Of a DNA stretch of 64,000 bases, positions 54,141 to 63,771 are shown piece after piece (the stretch's first letter is position 1; every line of letters starts with the position of its first letter). Position numbers and translations under genes: made by a program. The DNA is from Alterinioella nitratireducens (GTDB lineage: Bacteria > Pseudomonadota > Alphaproteobacteria > Rhodobacterales > Rhodobacteraceae): contig NZ_JABJVX010000003.1 of the NCBI RefSeq assembly GCF_013155465.1, forward strand, positions 154,186-218,185, written 5' to 3'. The notes under the pieces are model-generated. The model had not been told where the DNA came from and searched no databases. It saw only the letters and a program-made list of their open reading frames with translations.

Positions 54141-56264
54141 ATGAAAGATGACACCTATGACGGCCCGATCCTGGAGATCGACAGCCTCTCGATCAGCTTC
54201 TTCACCCGGCTGAGGGAAATCCCGGCGGTGATGGATTTCTCCTGCCGCGTGCGCCCCGGCGAGGCGATGGGGCTGGTCGGCGAATCCGGCTGCGGCAAGT
54301 CCACCGTGGCGCTTGGCGTGATGCAGGATCTGGGCGTCAACGGGCGCATTGTCGGCGGCTCGATCAAGTTCAAGGGGCGCGAGTTGAACGACATGTCGCC
54401 CACCGAGCTGCGCCATATCCGGGGCCGCGAGATCGCGATGATCTACCAGGAGCCGATGGCCTCGCTCAACCCCGCGATGAAGATCGGCAAGCAGTTGATG
54501 GAAGTGCCGATGATCCATGACGGTGTCGGCGAAAAGGAAGCCTATGCGCGCGCCCTTGAGGTCGTCACCGATGTGCGCCTGCCCGACCCCAAGCGGATGC
54601 TCGACGCCTATCCGCACCAGCTATCTGGCGGGCAGCAGCAACGGATCGTCATTGCCATGGCGCTGATGGCGAATCCCTCGCTCCTGATCCTGGACGAACC
54701 CACCACCGCGCTCGACGTGACGGTCGAGGCCGCCGTGGTGGAACTGGTCAAGGATCTGGGCAAGAAATACGGCACCTCGATGCTGTTCATCTCGCACAAC
54801 CTTGGCCTCGTGCTGGAAACCTGCGACCGGATCTGCGTGATGTATTCCGGCGAGGCGGTCGAGACCGGCTCCATCGAGGATGTGTTCGACAAGATGCGCC
54901 ACCCCTATACGCAGGCGCTGTTCCGCTCGATCCCGCTGCCCGGCGCCGACAAGCACTCGCGCCCGCTGGTGGCGATTCCCGGTAACTTCCCCCTGCCCCA
55001 TGAACGCCCGCCCGGCTGCAATTTCGGGCCGCGCTGCGATTATTTCGAAACCGGGCGCTGCGACGCGCAGGAGATCAAGATGCACAATGTGGAGGGCGAC
55101 GAACGCCACCGCAGCCGCTGCATCCGCTTCGAGGAGATCGACTGGAACGCGCCGATTGCCGCCTCGATCAAGCAGGAAAAGGCGCCCATCGGCGATGTCG
55201 TTCTGAAGGTGGACAACCTCAAGAAATATTACGAGGTCGCCGCCTCGGCGCTGTTTTCCTCGGGCCAGAAAAAGGTGGTCAAGGCCAACGAGACGCTCAG
55301 TTTCGAGGCGCGCGAAAGCGAAACCCTGGCCATTGTCGGCGAATCCGGCTGCGGCAAGTCCACGCTGGCCAAGGTGCTGATGGGGCTGGAGACGGCGACC
55401 GACGGCCATGTCGTGCTGGATAACCGATCCATCGAGGCGGTCCCGATCGAGGAGAGGGGCACCAAGACCATCTCCTCGATCCAGATGGTGTTCCAGAACC
55501 CGTTCGATACGCTGAACCCCTCGATGACCGTGGGCCGGCAGATCATCCGGGCGCTGGAGGTTTTCAAGATCGGCAAGAACGATGCCGAGCGGCGGCAGCG
55601 GATGCTGGACCTGCTCGACCTCGTGAAACTGCCCCGCGCCTTCGCCGACCGGATGCCGCGGCAATTGTCGGGCGGCCAGAAACAGCGCGTCGGCATCGCG
55701 CGGGCCTTCGCCGGCGGCGCGCGGATCGTGGTGGCGGATGAACCGGTCTCGGCGCTGGACGTGTCGGTGCAGGCCGCCGTGACCGACCTGCTGATGGAGA
55801 TTCAGCGCAACGAGAAGACGACGTTGCTCTTCATCTCCCACGACCTCTCCATCGTGCGCTACCTGAGCGACCGGGTAATGGTGATGTATCTGGGCCATGT
55901 GGTCGAGATCGGCAGCACCGATCAGATCTTCAGCCCGCCCTATCACCCCTATACCGAGGCGCTTCTCTCGGCGGTTCCCATCGCCGACACCTCGGTCAAG
56001 AAGCGTCATATCGTGCTGGAGGGCGACATCCCCTCGGCCATGAACCCGCCCCCCGGTTGCCCGTTCCAGACCCGCTGCCGGTGGAAATCGGAAGTGCCGG
56101 GGAACCTGTGCGAAACCGAGGTGCCGCCGATGAAGACGCTGGCCACGGGCCATCAGAGCAAGTGCCACCTGTCCGACGAGGTGCTGGCACGGATGGAGCC
56201 GGTGATCGAGATGCCGGGCGCCGAACTGGCTGCCCCGGCGGTGGAGAACAAGGCAGAGGCGTGA
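54141..56264 (+). CDS. ABC importer double ATPase (DppD-DppF fusion type)
   Basis: The 707-residue protein has two complete ATPase domains. Domain 1 (about 1-330) has Walker A GESGCGKST, signature LSGGQQQR and Walker B LLILDEPTTALD. Domain 2 (about 350-690) has GESGCGKST again, LSGGQKQR and IVVADEPVSALD. Each ends in the oligopeptide-type C-terminal region with cysteines (PPGCNFGPRCDYF and PPPGCPFQTRCRW), which binds an iron-sulfur cluster in some homologues. It couples ATP hydrolysis to transport by the two permeases. Confidence 0.95.
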   Translation: MKDDTYDGPILEIDSLSISFFTRLREIPAVMDFSCRVRPGEAMGLVGESGCGKSTVALGVMQDLGVNGRIVGGSIKFKGRELNDMSPTELRHIRGREIAMIYQEPMASLNPAMKIGKQLMEVPMIHDGVGEKEAYARALEVVTDVRLPDPKRMLDAYPHQLSGGQQQRIVIAMALMANPSLLILDEPTTALDVTVEAAVVELVKDLGKKYGTSMLFISHNLGLVLETCDRICVMYSGEAVETGSIEDVFDKMRHPYTQALFRSIPLPGADKHSRPLVAIPGNFPLPHERPPGCNFGPRCDYFETGRCDAQEIKMHNVEGDERHRSRCIRFEEIDWNAPIAASIKQEKAPIGDVVLKVDNLKKYYEVAASALFSSGQKKVVKANETLSFEARESETLAIVGESGCGKSTLAKVLMGLETATDGHVVLDNRSIEAVPIEERGTKTISSIQMVFQNPFDTLNPSMTVGRQIIRALEVFKIGKNDAERRQRMLDLLDLVKLPRAFADRMPRQLSGGQKQRVGIARAFAGGARIVVADEPVSALDVSVQAAVTDLLMEIQRNEKTTLLFISHDLSIVRYLSDRVMVMYLGHVVEIGSTDQIFSPPYHPYTEALLSAVPIADTSVKKRHIVLEGDIPSAMNPPPGCPFQTRCRWKSEVPGNLCETEVPPMKTLATGHQSKCHLSDEVLARMEPVIEMPGAELAAPAVENKAEA

Positions 56265-56295
56265 GGCGCTTTAACGTCGGGTTCCATCACACTGG

Positions 56296-56329
56296 ATAAA
56301 AAAGAAAAAGGGGAAGCCAAGGCTTCCCC
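56296..56329 (-). terminator. Rho-independent terminator, best fitted to nrdJ
   Basis: GGGGAAGCC-AA-GGCTTCCCC (56310-56329) forms a 9-bp stem. On the minus strand it is followed by TTTTTCTTTTTT, a strong terminator for nrdJ transcripts. On the plus strand it can also end the ABC operon, whose stop codon lies 46 bp upstream, though only AGTTT follows. Confidence 0.85.
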
Positions 56330-56470
56330 AGTTTCGCTGTTCAGGCTCACTTATATATACTGCCCGTGTTTTCTGCCTGCGGCCTGAACCGCGTCAGGGG
56401 CGAGCGCACCCGCCCCGTGTCTCAGACACCGCGCCGGGGCAATGGCGCGGAACCCGACCTCTTGATGCGG

Positions 56471-56516
56471 GCGGAAACTCTTTGAAGAGTTTCCGCAGTC
56501 CCTTCGAAGGGACTGC
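56471..56516. repeat. Tandem perfect palindromes directly after nrdJ
   Basis: GCGGAAACTCTT-TG-AAGAGTTTCCGC (56471-56496) is joined to GCAGTCCCTTC/GAAGGGACTGC (56495-56516), sharing GC. They start 7 bp past the nrdJ stop. Their placement and pairing match the element after prfB at 13103-13146. The 130 bp between this element and the terminator at 56329 hold nothing I recognise. Confidence 0.7.
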
Positions 56517-56523
56517 GTCCCGC

Positions 56524-59500
56524 TCAGCTACACCCCGACGTCCCGCCGCAGGTGTTGCATTTCATGCAGGTGCCGTTGCGCACCAGCGTGTAGTTGCCGC
56601 ATTCGCCGCAGGCCTCGCCCTCGTAGCCCTGCATCTTGGCCTTGACCCGCGCATCCATCGGGGCCGCCGTGCTGGTCATGACCACCGTGTTGGTCGCCAC
56701 TTCGGGCACAAGCGTTTCCAGCGTCGCCACCGGATCGCCGCCCGGATCCAGCGCGGTGATGCCCGCGGCGCCGCCCTGCAACACGACCAGTTCCTGCGGC
56801 ACCCGCTTGCGCAGATACCCGGTCGAGCTGATCTGGCGCAGCACGTCGATGGGCGATGCGGCGCGGCTTTGCGGCACTTCCTCGAAATTGCGCACGCCTT
56901 CCTCGGCCCCGCGCCCCAGATCGTCGAAGCTGGCCCCTTCCGGCTTCACATGCGCCAGGTCCGTGCGGTCGAGATAGGAGACCGCCAGTTCGCGGAAGAT
57001 GTAGTCCAGGATCGAGGTCGCGTTCTTGATCGAGTCGTTGCCCTGCACCATGCCGGCGGGTTCAAACTTGGTGAAGGTGAAGGCGTCGACGAATTCCTCC
57101 AGCGGCACGCCATATTGCAGGCCGACACTAACCGCGATGGCGAAATTGTTCATCATCGCGCGGAAGCCCGCACCTTCCTTGTGCATGTCGATGAAGATCT
57201 CACCCAACTGGCCGTCCTCATATTCGCCGGTGCGCAGGTAGACCTTGTGCCCGCCGACAATCGCTTTCTGGGTATAGCCCTTGCGGCGCTCCGGCAGTTT
57301 CTCGCGATGTGCCTTGATGACCTCCTTGATCACGATCTTCTCGACGATCTTCTCGGCCAGCACCTGCGCGCGCTCCATCGTGGTGCCGCTTTCCAGCACC
57401 TCCGCCGCCTCATCGTCATCCTCGACCAGGCTCGCGGCCAGAGGCTGCGACAGTTTCGAGCCGTCGCGGTAGAGCGCGTTGGCCTTGACGCCGAGGGACC
57501 AGCTGAGCTCATAGGCCTTCTGGCAATCCTCGATCGTGGCGTCATTGGGCATGTTGATCGTCTTGGAGATCGCGCCGGAAATGAAGCTCTGCGCCGCCGC
57601 CATCATCTTGATGTGGCTGTCGACGGAAAGGAACCGCTTGCCCTTCTTGCCGCAGGGGTTGGCGCAGTCGAAAATGCTGTAATGCTCCGCCTTCAGATGC
57701 GGCGCGTTCTCCAAGGTCATGGTCCCGCAGACATGATCATTCGCGGCCTCGATATCGGCACGGCTGAAGCCCAAATGGCGCAGCAGATCAAAGGTGGGAT
57801 CGTTCAGTTTCGCCGCCGGAATGCCGAGCGTTCCGGTGCAGAACTCCTCGCCCAGGGTCCACTGATTGAAGACAAAGCGGATGTCGAAGGCGGACGGCAG
57901 CGCGGCTTCGATCTTCTCCATCTCGCCCGGTCCGAAACCGTGGCCTTTCAGCGATGTGTGGTTGATCACCGGCGCATTGCCGAGCGTGCCGTGGCCCACG
58001 GCGTGGGAGGTGATCTCCTCGATCTGGCTCGGCGAATAGCCGAGGTTTTCCAGCGCGCCGGGGACGGCCCGGTTGATGATCTTGAAATAGCCGCCGCCCG
58101 CCAGTTTCTTGAACTTGACCAGGGCGAAATCGGGCTCGATCCCCGTGGTGTCGCAATCCATCACCAGCCCGATCGTGCCGGTGGGGGCGATCACGCTGAC
58201 CTGCGCGTTGCGGTAGCCGTGGGTTTCGCCCAGTTCCAGCGCCTCGTCCCAGGCCTGCTGCGCCAGGGCGATCAGCGTCTGGTCGGGACAGCTTGCGTGG
58301 TCCAGCGGCACCGGCTTGACGGCGAGGTCTTCATAGCCATCCGTCGCCCCCTTGGAGGCAAGACGGTGGTTGCGCATCACCCGCAGCATGTGGTCGCGGT
58401 TGCGCTCGAACCCGGCAAAGGGCCCAAGCTCCCCCGCGATCTCGGCCGAGGTGGCGTAGGACACGCCGGTCATGATCGCGGTCAGCGCACCGCAAAGCGC
58501 GCGGCCCTCGTCCGAGTCGTAGCCGTAGCCCATCGTCATGAGGAGGCCGCCGATATTGGCATAGCCAAGCCCGAGCGTGCGGAAATCATAGGAGAGCTGC
58601 GCGATTTCCTTGGACGGGAATTGCGCCATCATCACCGAGATTTCCAGCGTCAGCGTCCAGAGGCGCGTGGCGTGCATGTATTCCTCGGCATCGAACACGC
58701 CATCCTTGAGGAAGGTGAGCAGGTTCATCGAGGCCAGGTTACAGGCCGTGTCATCGAGGAACATGTATTCCGAGCACGGGTTGGAGCCGCGGATCTCGCC
58801 ATCCGCCGGGCAGGTGTGCCAGGCATTGACGGTGTCGTGGAACTGGATACCGGGATCGGCACAGGCCCAGGCCGCATGGCCGACCTTCTCCCACAGGTCG
58901 CGGGCCTTGACGCTCCTGGACACCGAGCCATCGGTGCGGTTGATCAGATCCCACATCTCATCGTTTTCGACGGCGCGCAGGAAGGCATCGGTGACGCGGA
59001 TCGAGTTGTTGGAGTTCTGGCCGGAGACCGAGTTATAGGCCTCGGAGTCCCAATCCGTGTCATAGGTCGGAAACTCGATGCTGGTATGGCCCTGCCGGGC
59101 GTAATCCAGCACGCGCTTGATATAGGTCTCGGGGATCGCCAGCTTCTTGGCCTCGCGGATCGCCGTTTTCAGGCTCTCGTTCCTGGCCGGATCGGCGGCG
59201 TCCTCCATCAGCCCGTCCCACGAACTGATGGCCGCGAAGATCGCGTTCAGCATCTTCTCGTGCATCTTGGAGCCGGCCACGATCGAGGCGACCTTCTGCT
59301 CCTCCAGCACCTTCCAGTTGATGAATTCCTCGATATCGGGGTGGTCGGCATCGACGATGACCATCTTGGCCGCGCGCCGCGTGGTGCCGCCTGACTTGAT
59401 CGCGCCCGCCGCCCGGTCGCCGATCTTGAGAAAGCCCATGAGGCCGGAGGATTTGCCGCCGCCCGACAGTTTCTCGCCCTCGCCGCGCAGGTGGCTGAAA

Positions 59501-60201
59501 TTGGTGCCGGTGCCCGAGCCGTATTTAAAGAGGCGTGCTTCGCGCACCCACAGATCCATGATCCCGCCCTCGTTCACCAGGTCGTCCTGTACCCCCTGGA
59601 TAAAGCAGGCATGGGGCTGTGGGTGCTCGTAGCTGCTGCTCGATTTGGTCAGCTTGCCGGTCTTGTAATCAACATAATGATGGCCCTGCGCGGGGCCGTC
59701 GATGCCGTAGGCCCAATGCAGGCCGGTGTTGAACCACTGGGGAGAGTTCGGGGCCGCCATCTGGCGGGCCAGCATCATCTGCATCTCGTCGAAATAGGCG
59801 CGGGCATCGGATTCGTCGGTGAAGTAGCCGCCCTTCCAGCCCCAGTAGCACCAGGCCCCCGCCAGACGGCGCAAGACCTGCTTGGCGCTGGTTTCGCCGC
59901 CGTAGCGCTCTTCCTTGGTCAGATCGGCCATCGCCGCCTCATCGGGGACCGAGCGCCACAGGAAGGAGGGCACGCCCTTTTCCTTGACCGGCTTCAGGAT
60001 CGCCGCGACACCTGCCTTGCGGAAATATTTCTGCGCCAGCACGTCCGAGGCCACCTGGCTCCAGCCGACGGGCACTTCCAGCTCATCGAGCTTGAACACA
60101 GCCGTGCCATCCGGGTTGCGAATCTCCGAGGACTTCAGGGTGAATTCCAGCCCTGCATAGGTCTCCGCATCTGCCGATGTGAATCTGCGTTCGATCTTCA
60201 T
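56524..60201 (-). CDS. nrdJ: Adenosylcobalamin-dependent ribonucleotide reductase (class II)
   Basis: Makes deoxyribonucleotides using coenzyme B12, with or without oxygen. The 1225-residue protein has the N-terminal region [14 protein letters not shown], the radical and substrate motifs [18 protein letters not shown] and [16 protein letters not shown], and a C-terminal TSCPD region. The tail carries a zinc-ribbon-like cysteine cluster ([18 protein letters not shown] and [11 protein letters not shown]). The ATG at 60201 (MKIERRFTS) follows GGGA; the longer opening is rejected. No cobalamin riboswitch is evident upstream, but an NrdR-like box is. Confidence 0.96.
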   Translation of the reverse strand: MKIERRFTSADAETYAGLEFTLKSSEIRNPDGTAVFKLDELEVPVGWSQVASDVLAQKYFRKAGVAAILKPVKEKGVPSFLWRSVPDEAAMADLTKEERYGGETSAKQVLRRLAGAWCYWGWKGGYFTDESDARAYFDEMQMMLARQMAAPNSPQWFNTGLHWAYGIDGPAQGHHYVDYKTGKLTKSSSSYEHPQPHACFIQGVQDDLVNEGGIMDLWVREARLFKYGSGTGTNFSHLRGEGEKLSGGGKSSGLMGFLKIGDRAAGAIKSGGTTRRAAKMVIVDADHPDIEEFINWKVLEEQKVASIVAGSKMHEKMLNAIFAAISSWDGLMEDAADPARNESLKTAIREAKKLAIPETYIKRVLDYARQGHTSIEFPTYDTDWDSEAYNSVSGQNSNNSIRVTDAFLRAVENDEMWDLINRTDGSVSRSVKARDLWEKVGHAAWACADPGIQFHDTVNAWHTCPADGEIRGSNPCSEYMFLDDTACNLASMNLLTFLKDGVFDAEEYMHATRLWTLTLEISVMMAQFPSKEIAQLSYDFRTLGLGYANIGGLLMTMGYGYDSDEGRALCGALTAIMTGVSYATSAEIAGELGPFAGFERNRDHMLRVMRNHRLASKGATDGYEDLAVKPVPLDHASCPDQTLIALAQQAWDEALELGETHGYRNAQVSVIAPTGTIGLVMDCDTTGIEPDFALVKFKKLAGGGYFKIINRAVPGALENLGYSPSQIEEITSHAVGHGTLGNAPVINHTSLKGHGFGPGEMEKIEAALPSAFDIRFVFNQWTLGEEFCTGTLGIPAAKLNDPTFDLLRHLGFSRADIEAANDHVCGTMTLENAPHLKAEHYSIFDCANPCGKKGKRFLSVDSHIKMMAAAQSFISGAISKTINMPNDATIEDCQKAYELSWSLGVKANALYRDGSKLSQPLAASLVEDDDEAAEVLESGTTMERAQVLAEKIVEKIVIKEVIKAHREKLPERRKGYTQKAIVGGHKVYLRTGEYEDGQLGEIFIDMHKEGAGFRAMMNNFAIAVSVGLQYGVPLEEFVDAFTFTKFEPAGMVQGNDSIKNATSILDYIFRELAVSYLDRTDLAHVKPEGASFDDLGRGAEEGVRNFEEVPQSRAASPIDVLRQISSTGYLRKRVPQELVVLQGGAAGITALDPGGDPVATLETLVPEVATNTVVMTSTAAPMDARVKAKMQGYEGEACGECGNYTLVRNGTCMKCNTCGGTSGCS

Positions 60202-60380
60202 GAGTGGTCCCTGCCCAAAATTATCCCAACCCCTGCCAGCACCACTGCGCGAGGGCGTCAGGTCGTCCAATGTCATGCAAAGCTTCCTCGCGCCCCGGCA
60301 GGTCTTGCGACAGGCCGGTCGGACATGCGATGGCACATCCCATGCGATGAGGAAGTCATCTGCCCCAGTTCTGGCCCGAT

Positions 60381-60396
60381 CCACTATATGTAGTGT
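60381..60396 (-). promoter_or_regulatory. NrdR-box-like operator of nrdJ
   Basis: On the minus strand ACACTACATATAGTGG matches the published NrdR consensus acaCwAtATaTwGtgt at 14 of 16 positions. It contains a -10-like TATAGT and lies about 180 bp upstream of nrdJ. NrdR represses ribonucleotide reductase genes when dATP is high. The usual second box is not clear. Confidence 0.55.
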
Positions 60397-60644
60397 TGAT
60401 CCGGCCAGTCCCTACAACCTGATGCAATTCGGGTCGGTGCGTCAACGGATTTTTTACCGCTTTCGGCTCCGATTATGACTTGCAATGTGACCGATCCACG
60501 GGCCGCCGCCGCCTGCAACGATTCATCCCCAGGCCGCTGGACAGGAATTTCTGTTGAAACGTGGCAAGTTTAGCAGGCGTTGTTGCGAAGTGTTAACCTT
60601 TGGCAACCGCGCGCGCGCCTGAATCCGGTGGGGGGATTAAATCT

Positions 60645-60653
60645 TGTGGATAA
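60645..60653 (-). promoter_or_regulatory. Perfect DnaA box
   Basis: TGTGGATAA is the complement of the DnaA consensus TTATCCACA. It lies about 440 bp upstream of nrdJ and just past the end of the glycosyltransferase gene. One box alone is not an origin. Confidence 0.35.
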
Positions 60654-60714
60654 TCCTCGCACGTGACCCGAATGACACAAGATGTGGTGTGCGGCGCCCG
60701 GCCCTGCCCCGGAC

Positions 60715-61641
60715 TCAGAGCTTTTTCAGCAGCACCGCCAGCCAGAGCATCGCCTGCCCGACCCGGCCCTGCCGCCAGAGCCCGAGCCCGGCGAATCCGC
60801 GCAGACGCGACAGAAGCCCCGCGCGCCGCATGTCCACGAACGCGGCCAGCAGCCTCTGGTTCTCCTCGGTCAGGCGGTGGCGCGAGGCGTCCAGCGCGCG
60901 GATATTGGCATCGACCCAAGCCTTGAGATCGCCGCGCCAGACCTGTTTCAACCGCGCCTTGATCGCCTTGCGCCCGCGATTGGTGCCGAAGATGTTGCCG
61001 CCATGCTGCCGGTAGAGCAGCGTCGGGCGATTGTCGCGCAGCACCGTGCCGCCCGCGCCCGAAATCAGCTGGTAGAGCCACCAATCGTGCATGTAAGGCC
61101 CACCCACCGCCATCGCCTCGCCCGCCGCGTCGCGCGCCATTTCCCAGGCGGGCCGGTTGAGCAGCATGGTATTGCCGCCCGCGATGCTCTGGACCAGCGC
61201 ATTGCGGAAGGCGGGCGGGTGCGGAAATGTCGGCGAGCGGCGGGGATTGGTCAGATCCTCCTCGACGATCCAGGTCGCGGACCCATAAAGCGCGGGCCGG
61301 TCGGCGGGCACGGACGCCAGCGCCGCGATGCCATGCGCCAGCCGCTCGGGCAGCCACACGTCGTCCTGGTCGGAAAAAGCCACGTAGTCGGGCTCGCCCT
61401 CGATCCCCACCAGGGCGGACAGGAAATTCATCGTGCCGCCTGCACGCGGACCGGCCATCACGCGCACCGGGTGCGTGGCCGCAAACTCCGCGATCACCTT
61501 GTCGCTGTCATCGGTGGAGCCATCGTCGCTGATCACGAGATCCCAGTCGCGATGGGTCTGGCCCGCGAAGCTTTCCATCTGCGCGGCCAGGAATTCGGCC
61601 CCGTCATAGACCGCCATCACAATGGTCACGTGTTCGGTCAC
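60715..61641 (-). CDS. Family 2 glycosyltransferase
   Basis: GT-A fold enzyme of 308 residues that transfers a sugar from a nucleotide donor. It shows VTIVMAVYDGAEFLAAQMES, the nucleotide motif ISDDGSTDDS and the metal motif FSDQDDVWLPERL, like rhamnosyltransferases of cell-surface polysaccharides. The C-terminal third is basic and helical, with no clear membrane segment. The start is a GTG at 61641. It stands alone, so the target polymer is unknown. Confidence 0.9.
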   Translation of the reverse strand: MTEHVTIVMAVYDGAEFLAAQMESFAGQTHRDWDLVISDDGSTDDSDKVIAEFAATHPVRVMAGPRAGGTMNFLSALVGIEGEPDYVAFSDQDDVWLPERLAHGIAALASVPADRPALYGSATWIVEEDLTNPRRSPTFPHPPAFRNALVQSIAGGNTMLLNRPAWEMARDAAGEAMAVGGPYMHDWWLYQLISGAGGTVLRDNRPTLLYRQHGGNIFGTNRGRKAIKARLKQVWRGDLKAWVDANIRALDASRHRLTEENQRLLAAFVDMRRAGLLSRLRGFAGLGLWRQGRVGQAMLWLAVLLKKL

Positions 61642-61732
61642 GGGGGAAATCGCCCTTGTTCAGTCAGGTCCGGGGACTATCAGAGATCGGCGCGACAGGT
61701 AAAGCGCGAGGGGCAGCCGGGGGCCGGGGAAA

Positions 61733-61809
61733 TGGTCGGGGAGGCGAGATTCGAACTCACGACCTTCTGTACCCAAAACAGACGCGCTACCAGGCTGCGC
61801 TACACCCCG
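61733..61809 (-). tRNA. tRNA-Pro (anticodon UGG)
   Basis: A 77-base cloverleaf on the minus strand starts CGGGGTG and ends CCCCGACCA, with CCA encoded. The D arm is GCGC...GCGC, the anticodon stem TCTGT/ACAGA with loop TTTGGGT (anticodon TGG), and the T arm GTGAG-TTCGAAT-CTCGC. The acceptor stem has a U-U mismatch at pair 6-67. All other stems pair well. Confidence 0.95.
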
Positions 61810-61856
61810 ACTCGAGGCCCCCTCCTAGCGCGGGTCACGCGCCGATGGAAGCCCGA

Positions 61857-62333
61857 TTATTCGCAGGGCCAGGCGGCCAGATCCTGATCGACATCGGGGT
61901 GGCGCAGCACGTCGCCCTCGCTGATGCCGATCTGCCGGGCCAGCCCGCCATTGATCTCCAGCACATATTGGATGTCGGTGCCGCCGGGGATCGGCGTGCG
62001 GTCAAGCGGCACGGCATTTTCATGCACGCGGGTCACGGTGCCGGTGGCGTCGAGAAACAGCATGTCCAGCGGGATAAGCGTGTTCTCCATCCAGAACGAG
62101 ACCCGCTGCGGGCTGTCATAGACAAAGAGCATCCCCGCCGACAGGGCCATCTCCTCGCGGTTCATCAGGCCGATGGCGCGTTCCTCGGGATCGTCGGCCA
62201 CCTCGACGCGGAACCGCGCCGTACCCCAATCGCCGCGCAATTCCACCCGGCCCGGCGCGCAGGCCGCCTGGACCTGGCCCGCCATGACAAGGGCCACCAC
62301 GAGGGACAGCCCCCCCAAGCGCAAACTCCGCAT
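61857..62333 (-). CDS. DUF192 family exported protein
   Basis: The 158-residue precursor has a signal peptide (LGGLSLVVALVMAGQVQA, cut near residue 23) and a DUF192 body: RFRVEVADDPEERAIGLMNR, MLFVYDSPQRVSFWMENTLI, PLDMLFLDATG and QYVLEINGGLARQIGI. The family fold is known, the function is not. AGGAGG lies 6 bases before the ATG, inside the end of the cold-shock gene, whose TAG stop is one base upstream, so the two are translationally coupled. Confidence 0.9.
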   Translation of the reverse strand: MRSLRLGGLSLVVALVMAGQVQAACAPGRVELRGDWGTARFRVEVADDPEERAIGLMNREEMALSAGMLFVYDSPQRVSFWMENTLIPLDMLFLDATGTVTRVHENAVPLDRTPIPGGTDIQYVLEINGGLARQIGISEGDVLRHPDVDQDLAAWPCE

Positions 62334-62334
62334 C

Positions 62335-62856
62335 CTAATCCTCCTGAACGTAATCCCAACTGCGCACTTCGCCCGCCATCTTGCCCCGCGGCCCGTCGAC
62401 GACGCGGATCGCCACCGCCTCGCCGGGTTGCAGGTCCGACAGGCCGAACCGGCGCAGCACCTCGACATGCACAAAGACATCTTCGGCGTTGCCGAAGACA
62501 TTTGCAAACCCGAATCCCTTGGCCTTGTCGAACCACTTCACCCGCGCCGCGACAAAGGGCACGTCCTCGGGGATCTCGACACCCGGGCCAAGCTCCTCGT
62601 CGACATCCACAGCTTCGGGCGGGGCGATCGAGATCACCTCCTGCGCCTGCGCGCCCCGTTCCGTCTGCTGCACAATGACCTCGATCCGGGCCTGGTCCGC
62701 GACCGAGCCCTGACCGAAATTGCGCAACACGTTGGCGTGCAGCAGGATATCCGGCCCACCCTCATCCGCGACGATGAACCCGAAACCCTTGGAAATATCA
62801 AACCATTTAACAGTACCCGCAATCATCGCGCCCTTCGGACGCTCTTCATCCGCCAT
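62335..62856 (-). CDS. Two-domain cold-shock protein
   Basis: The 173-residue protein has two cold-shock (OB-fold) domains. Domain 1 (about 12-78) has GTVKWFDISKGFGFIVAD and DILLHANVLRNFG; domain 2 (about 103-170) has ARVKWFDKAKGFGFANVFG and DVFVHVEVLRRFG. Both carry the RNP1-like KGFGF and RNP2-like VHxxxL nucleic-acid motifs. An acidic linker joins them. Single-domain CspA is about 70 residues, so this is the duplicated alphaproteobacterial type. The 165-bp upstream gap is AT-rich and may form a long leader. Confidence 0.93.
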   Translation of the reverse strand: MADEERPKGAMIAGTVKWFDISKGFGFIVADEGGPDILLHANVLRNFGQGSVADQARIEVIVQQTERGAQAQEVISIAPPEAVDVDEELGPGVEIPEDVPFVAARVKWFDKAKGFGFANVFGNAEDVFVHVEVLRRFGLSDLQPGEAVAIRVVDGPRGKMAGEVRSWDYVQED

Positions 62857-63021
62857 GGTCTCCCAACCTTATTTTGCGGTTCAATGACAGATCTGTGCCT
62901 AGAGCCGTAACTTGACGGTTAGTTTGCAACTTCGCAAGAATAAAAAGGTAGTGAAAAACAATACTTTGTGGCTAGAATTACAGGTTTTGCGCCGGTGCGG
63001 CAGGCAATCCCGCCCGCGATC

Positions 63022-63627
63022 TCAGGGGTTCAGGCGGGAAATCGCCCACGGGTCGGAGGCGTCCGCCCTGGTCCAGCGGAACCTGTCATGCAGACGAAAG
63101 GCCCCGTCGGCCCAGAACTCGATCTCGACCGGGGTCAGGCGGAACCCGCCCCAGTAGGGGGGCCGTTCGGGATGCGTGCCCTTCTGCGCCGTGACCTTCG
63201 CCACCTCTGCCATCAGCGCCGCGCGCGAGGACAAGGGTTGCGACTGGTCCGAGGCCCAGGCCCCGAGGCGGCTTTTCAGCGACCGGCTCTGGTAATAGGC
63301 GTCGGCCTGCGGGCCATCCTCGCGGGTGACGGTGCCGCGCACCCGCAATTGGCGGCGCAGCGATTTCCAGTGGCAGACAAAGGCGGCCTTGCCGGTGGCC
63401 TCGACCTCGCGCGCCTTGGCCGAGCCGTAATTGGTATAGAAGACAAAGGCGCCGGCCTCGATCTCCTTCAGCAGCACCATGCGCGCATTGGGCAGCCCGT
63501 CCGCATCCACCGTGGCCAGCGCGATGGCGTTGGGGTCATTCGGCTCACTCGCCTCGGCCTGCGCCAGCCAGTCCCGCGCGATGGCAAAGGGGTCGTCCCC
63601 GGCAAAGATGCCCGTTCTGTCGCTCAT
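63022..63627 (-). CDS. pdxH: Pyridoxamine 5'-phosphate oxidase
   Basis: FMN enzyme that oxidises pyridoxine or pyridoxamine 5'-phosphate to pyridoxal 5'-phosphate, the active form of vitamin B6. The 201-residue protein has [52 protein letters not shown] and the C-terminal [14 protein letters not shown] with FRWTR. It is divergent from fabI and stands alone. Confidence 0.97.
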   Translation of the reverse strand: MSDRTGIFAGDDPFAIARDWLAQAEASEPNDPNAIALATVDADGLPNARMVLLKEIEAGAFVFYTNYGSAKAREVEATGKAAFVCHWKSLRRQLRVRGTVTREDGPQADAYYQSRSLKSRLGAWASDQSQPLSSRAALMAEVAKVTAQKGTHPERPPYWGGFRLTPVEIEFWADGAFRLHDRFRWTRADASDPWAISRLNP

Positions 63628-63698
63628 GTCCCGCCTCGCCTGATGATCGCCGCGATGCGCAGGCTATCCGCCGCTTTCTCCCTCCGCAACCGCGCGTC

Positions 63699-63727
63699 TT
63701 GATGCAACCGCGCCAATGGCCTAAACG
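63699..63727 (+). promoter_or_regulatory. Candidate promoter of fabI
   Basis: TTGATG (63699-63704) and TAAACG (63722-63727) are 17 bp apart, 45 bp before the fabI start. The -35 is good, the -10 weak. Confidence 0.35.
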
Positions 63728-63771
63728 AACGCAAGTGTTAATAAACAGAAAAAACACCAAAGGGACGCGCG

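Larger units (their letters stand above)
60202..60714. other. Intergenic region between nrdJ and the glycosyltransferase gene
   Basis: This 513-bp stretch has no convincing gene. It contains an NrdR-like box, a DnaA-box match and a GC-rich alternating run (about 60608-60619). The part nearest nrdJ is probably its leader. ORFs that cross it are antisense or N-terminal run-ons without family matches. Confidence 0.6.

Noticed and set aside
52442-54154. Minus-strand ORF of 570 codons opposite the DppC-type permease
   Set aside because: Charged, His/Asp/Gln-rich shadow typical of the antisense of membrane proteins.
56482-59394. Plus-strand ORF of 970 codons opposite nrdJ
   Set aside because: Antisense shadow of nrdJ; low-complexity composition and no recognisable domain.
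60202-60384. N-terminal extension of nrdJ
   Set aside because: No similarity to RNR and crosses the NrdR-like box; the ATG at 60201 has a ribosome site.
60202-60714. Cobalamin riboswitch upstream of nrdJ
   Set aside because: I looked for a B12-box-like sequence and compatible stems and found none convincing.
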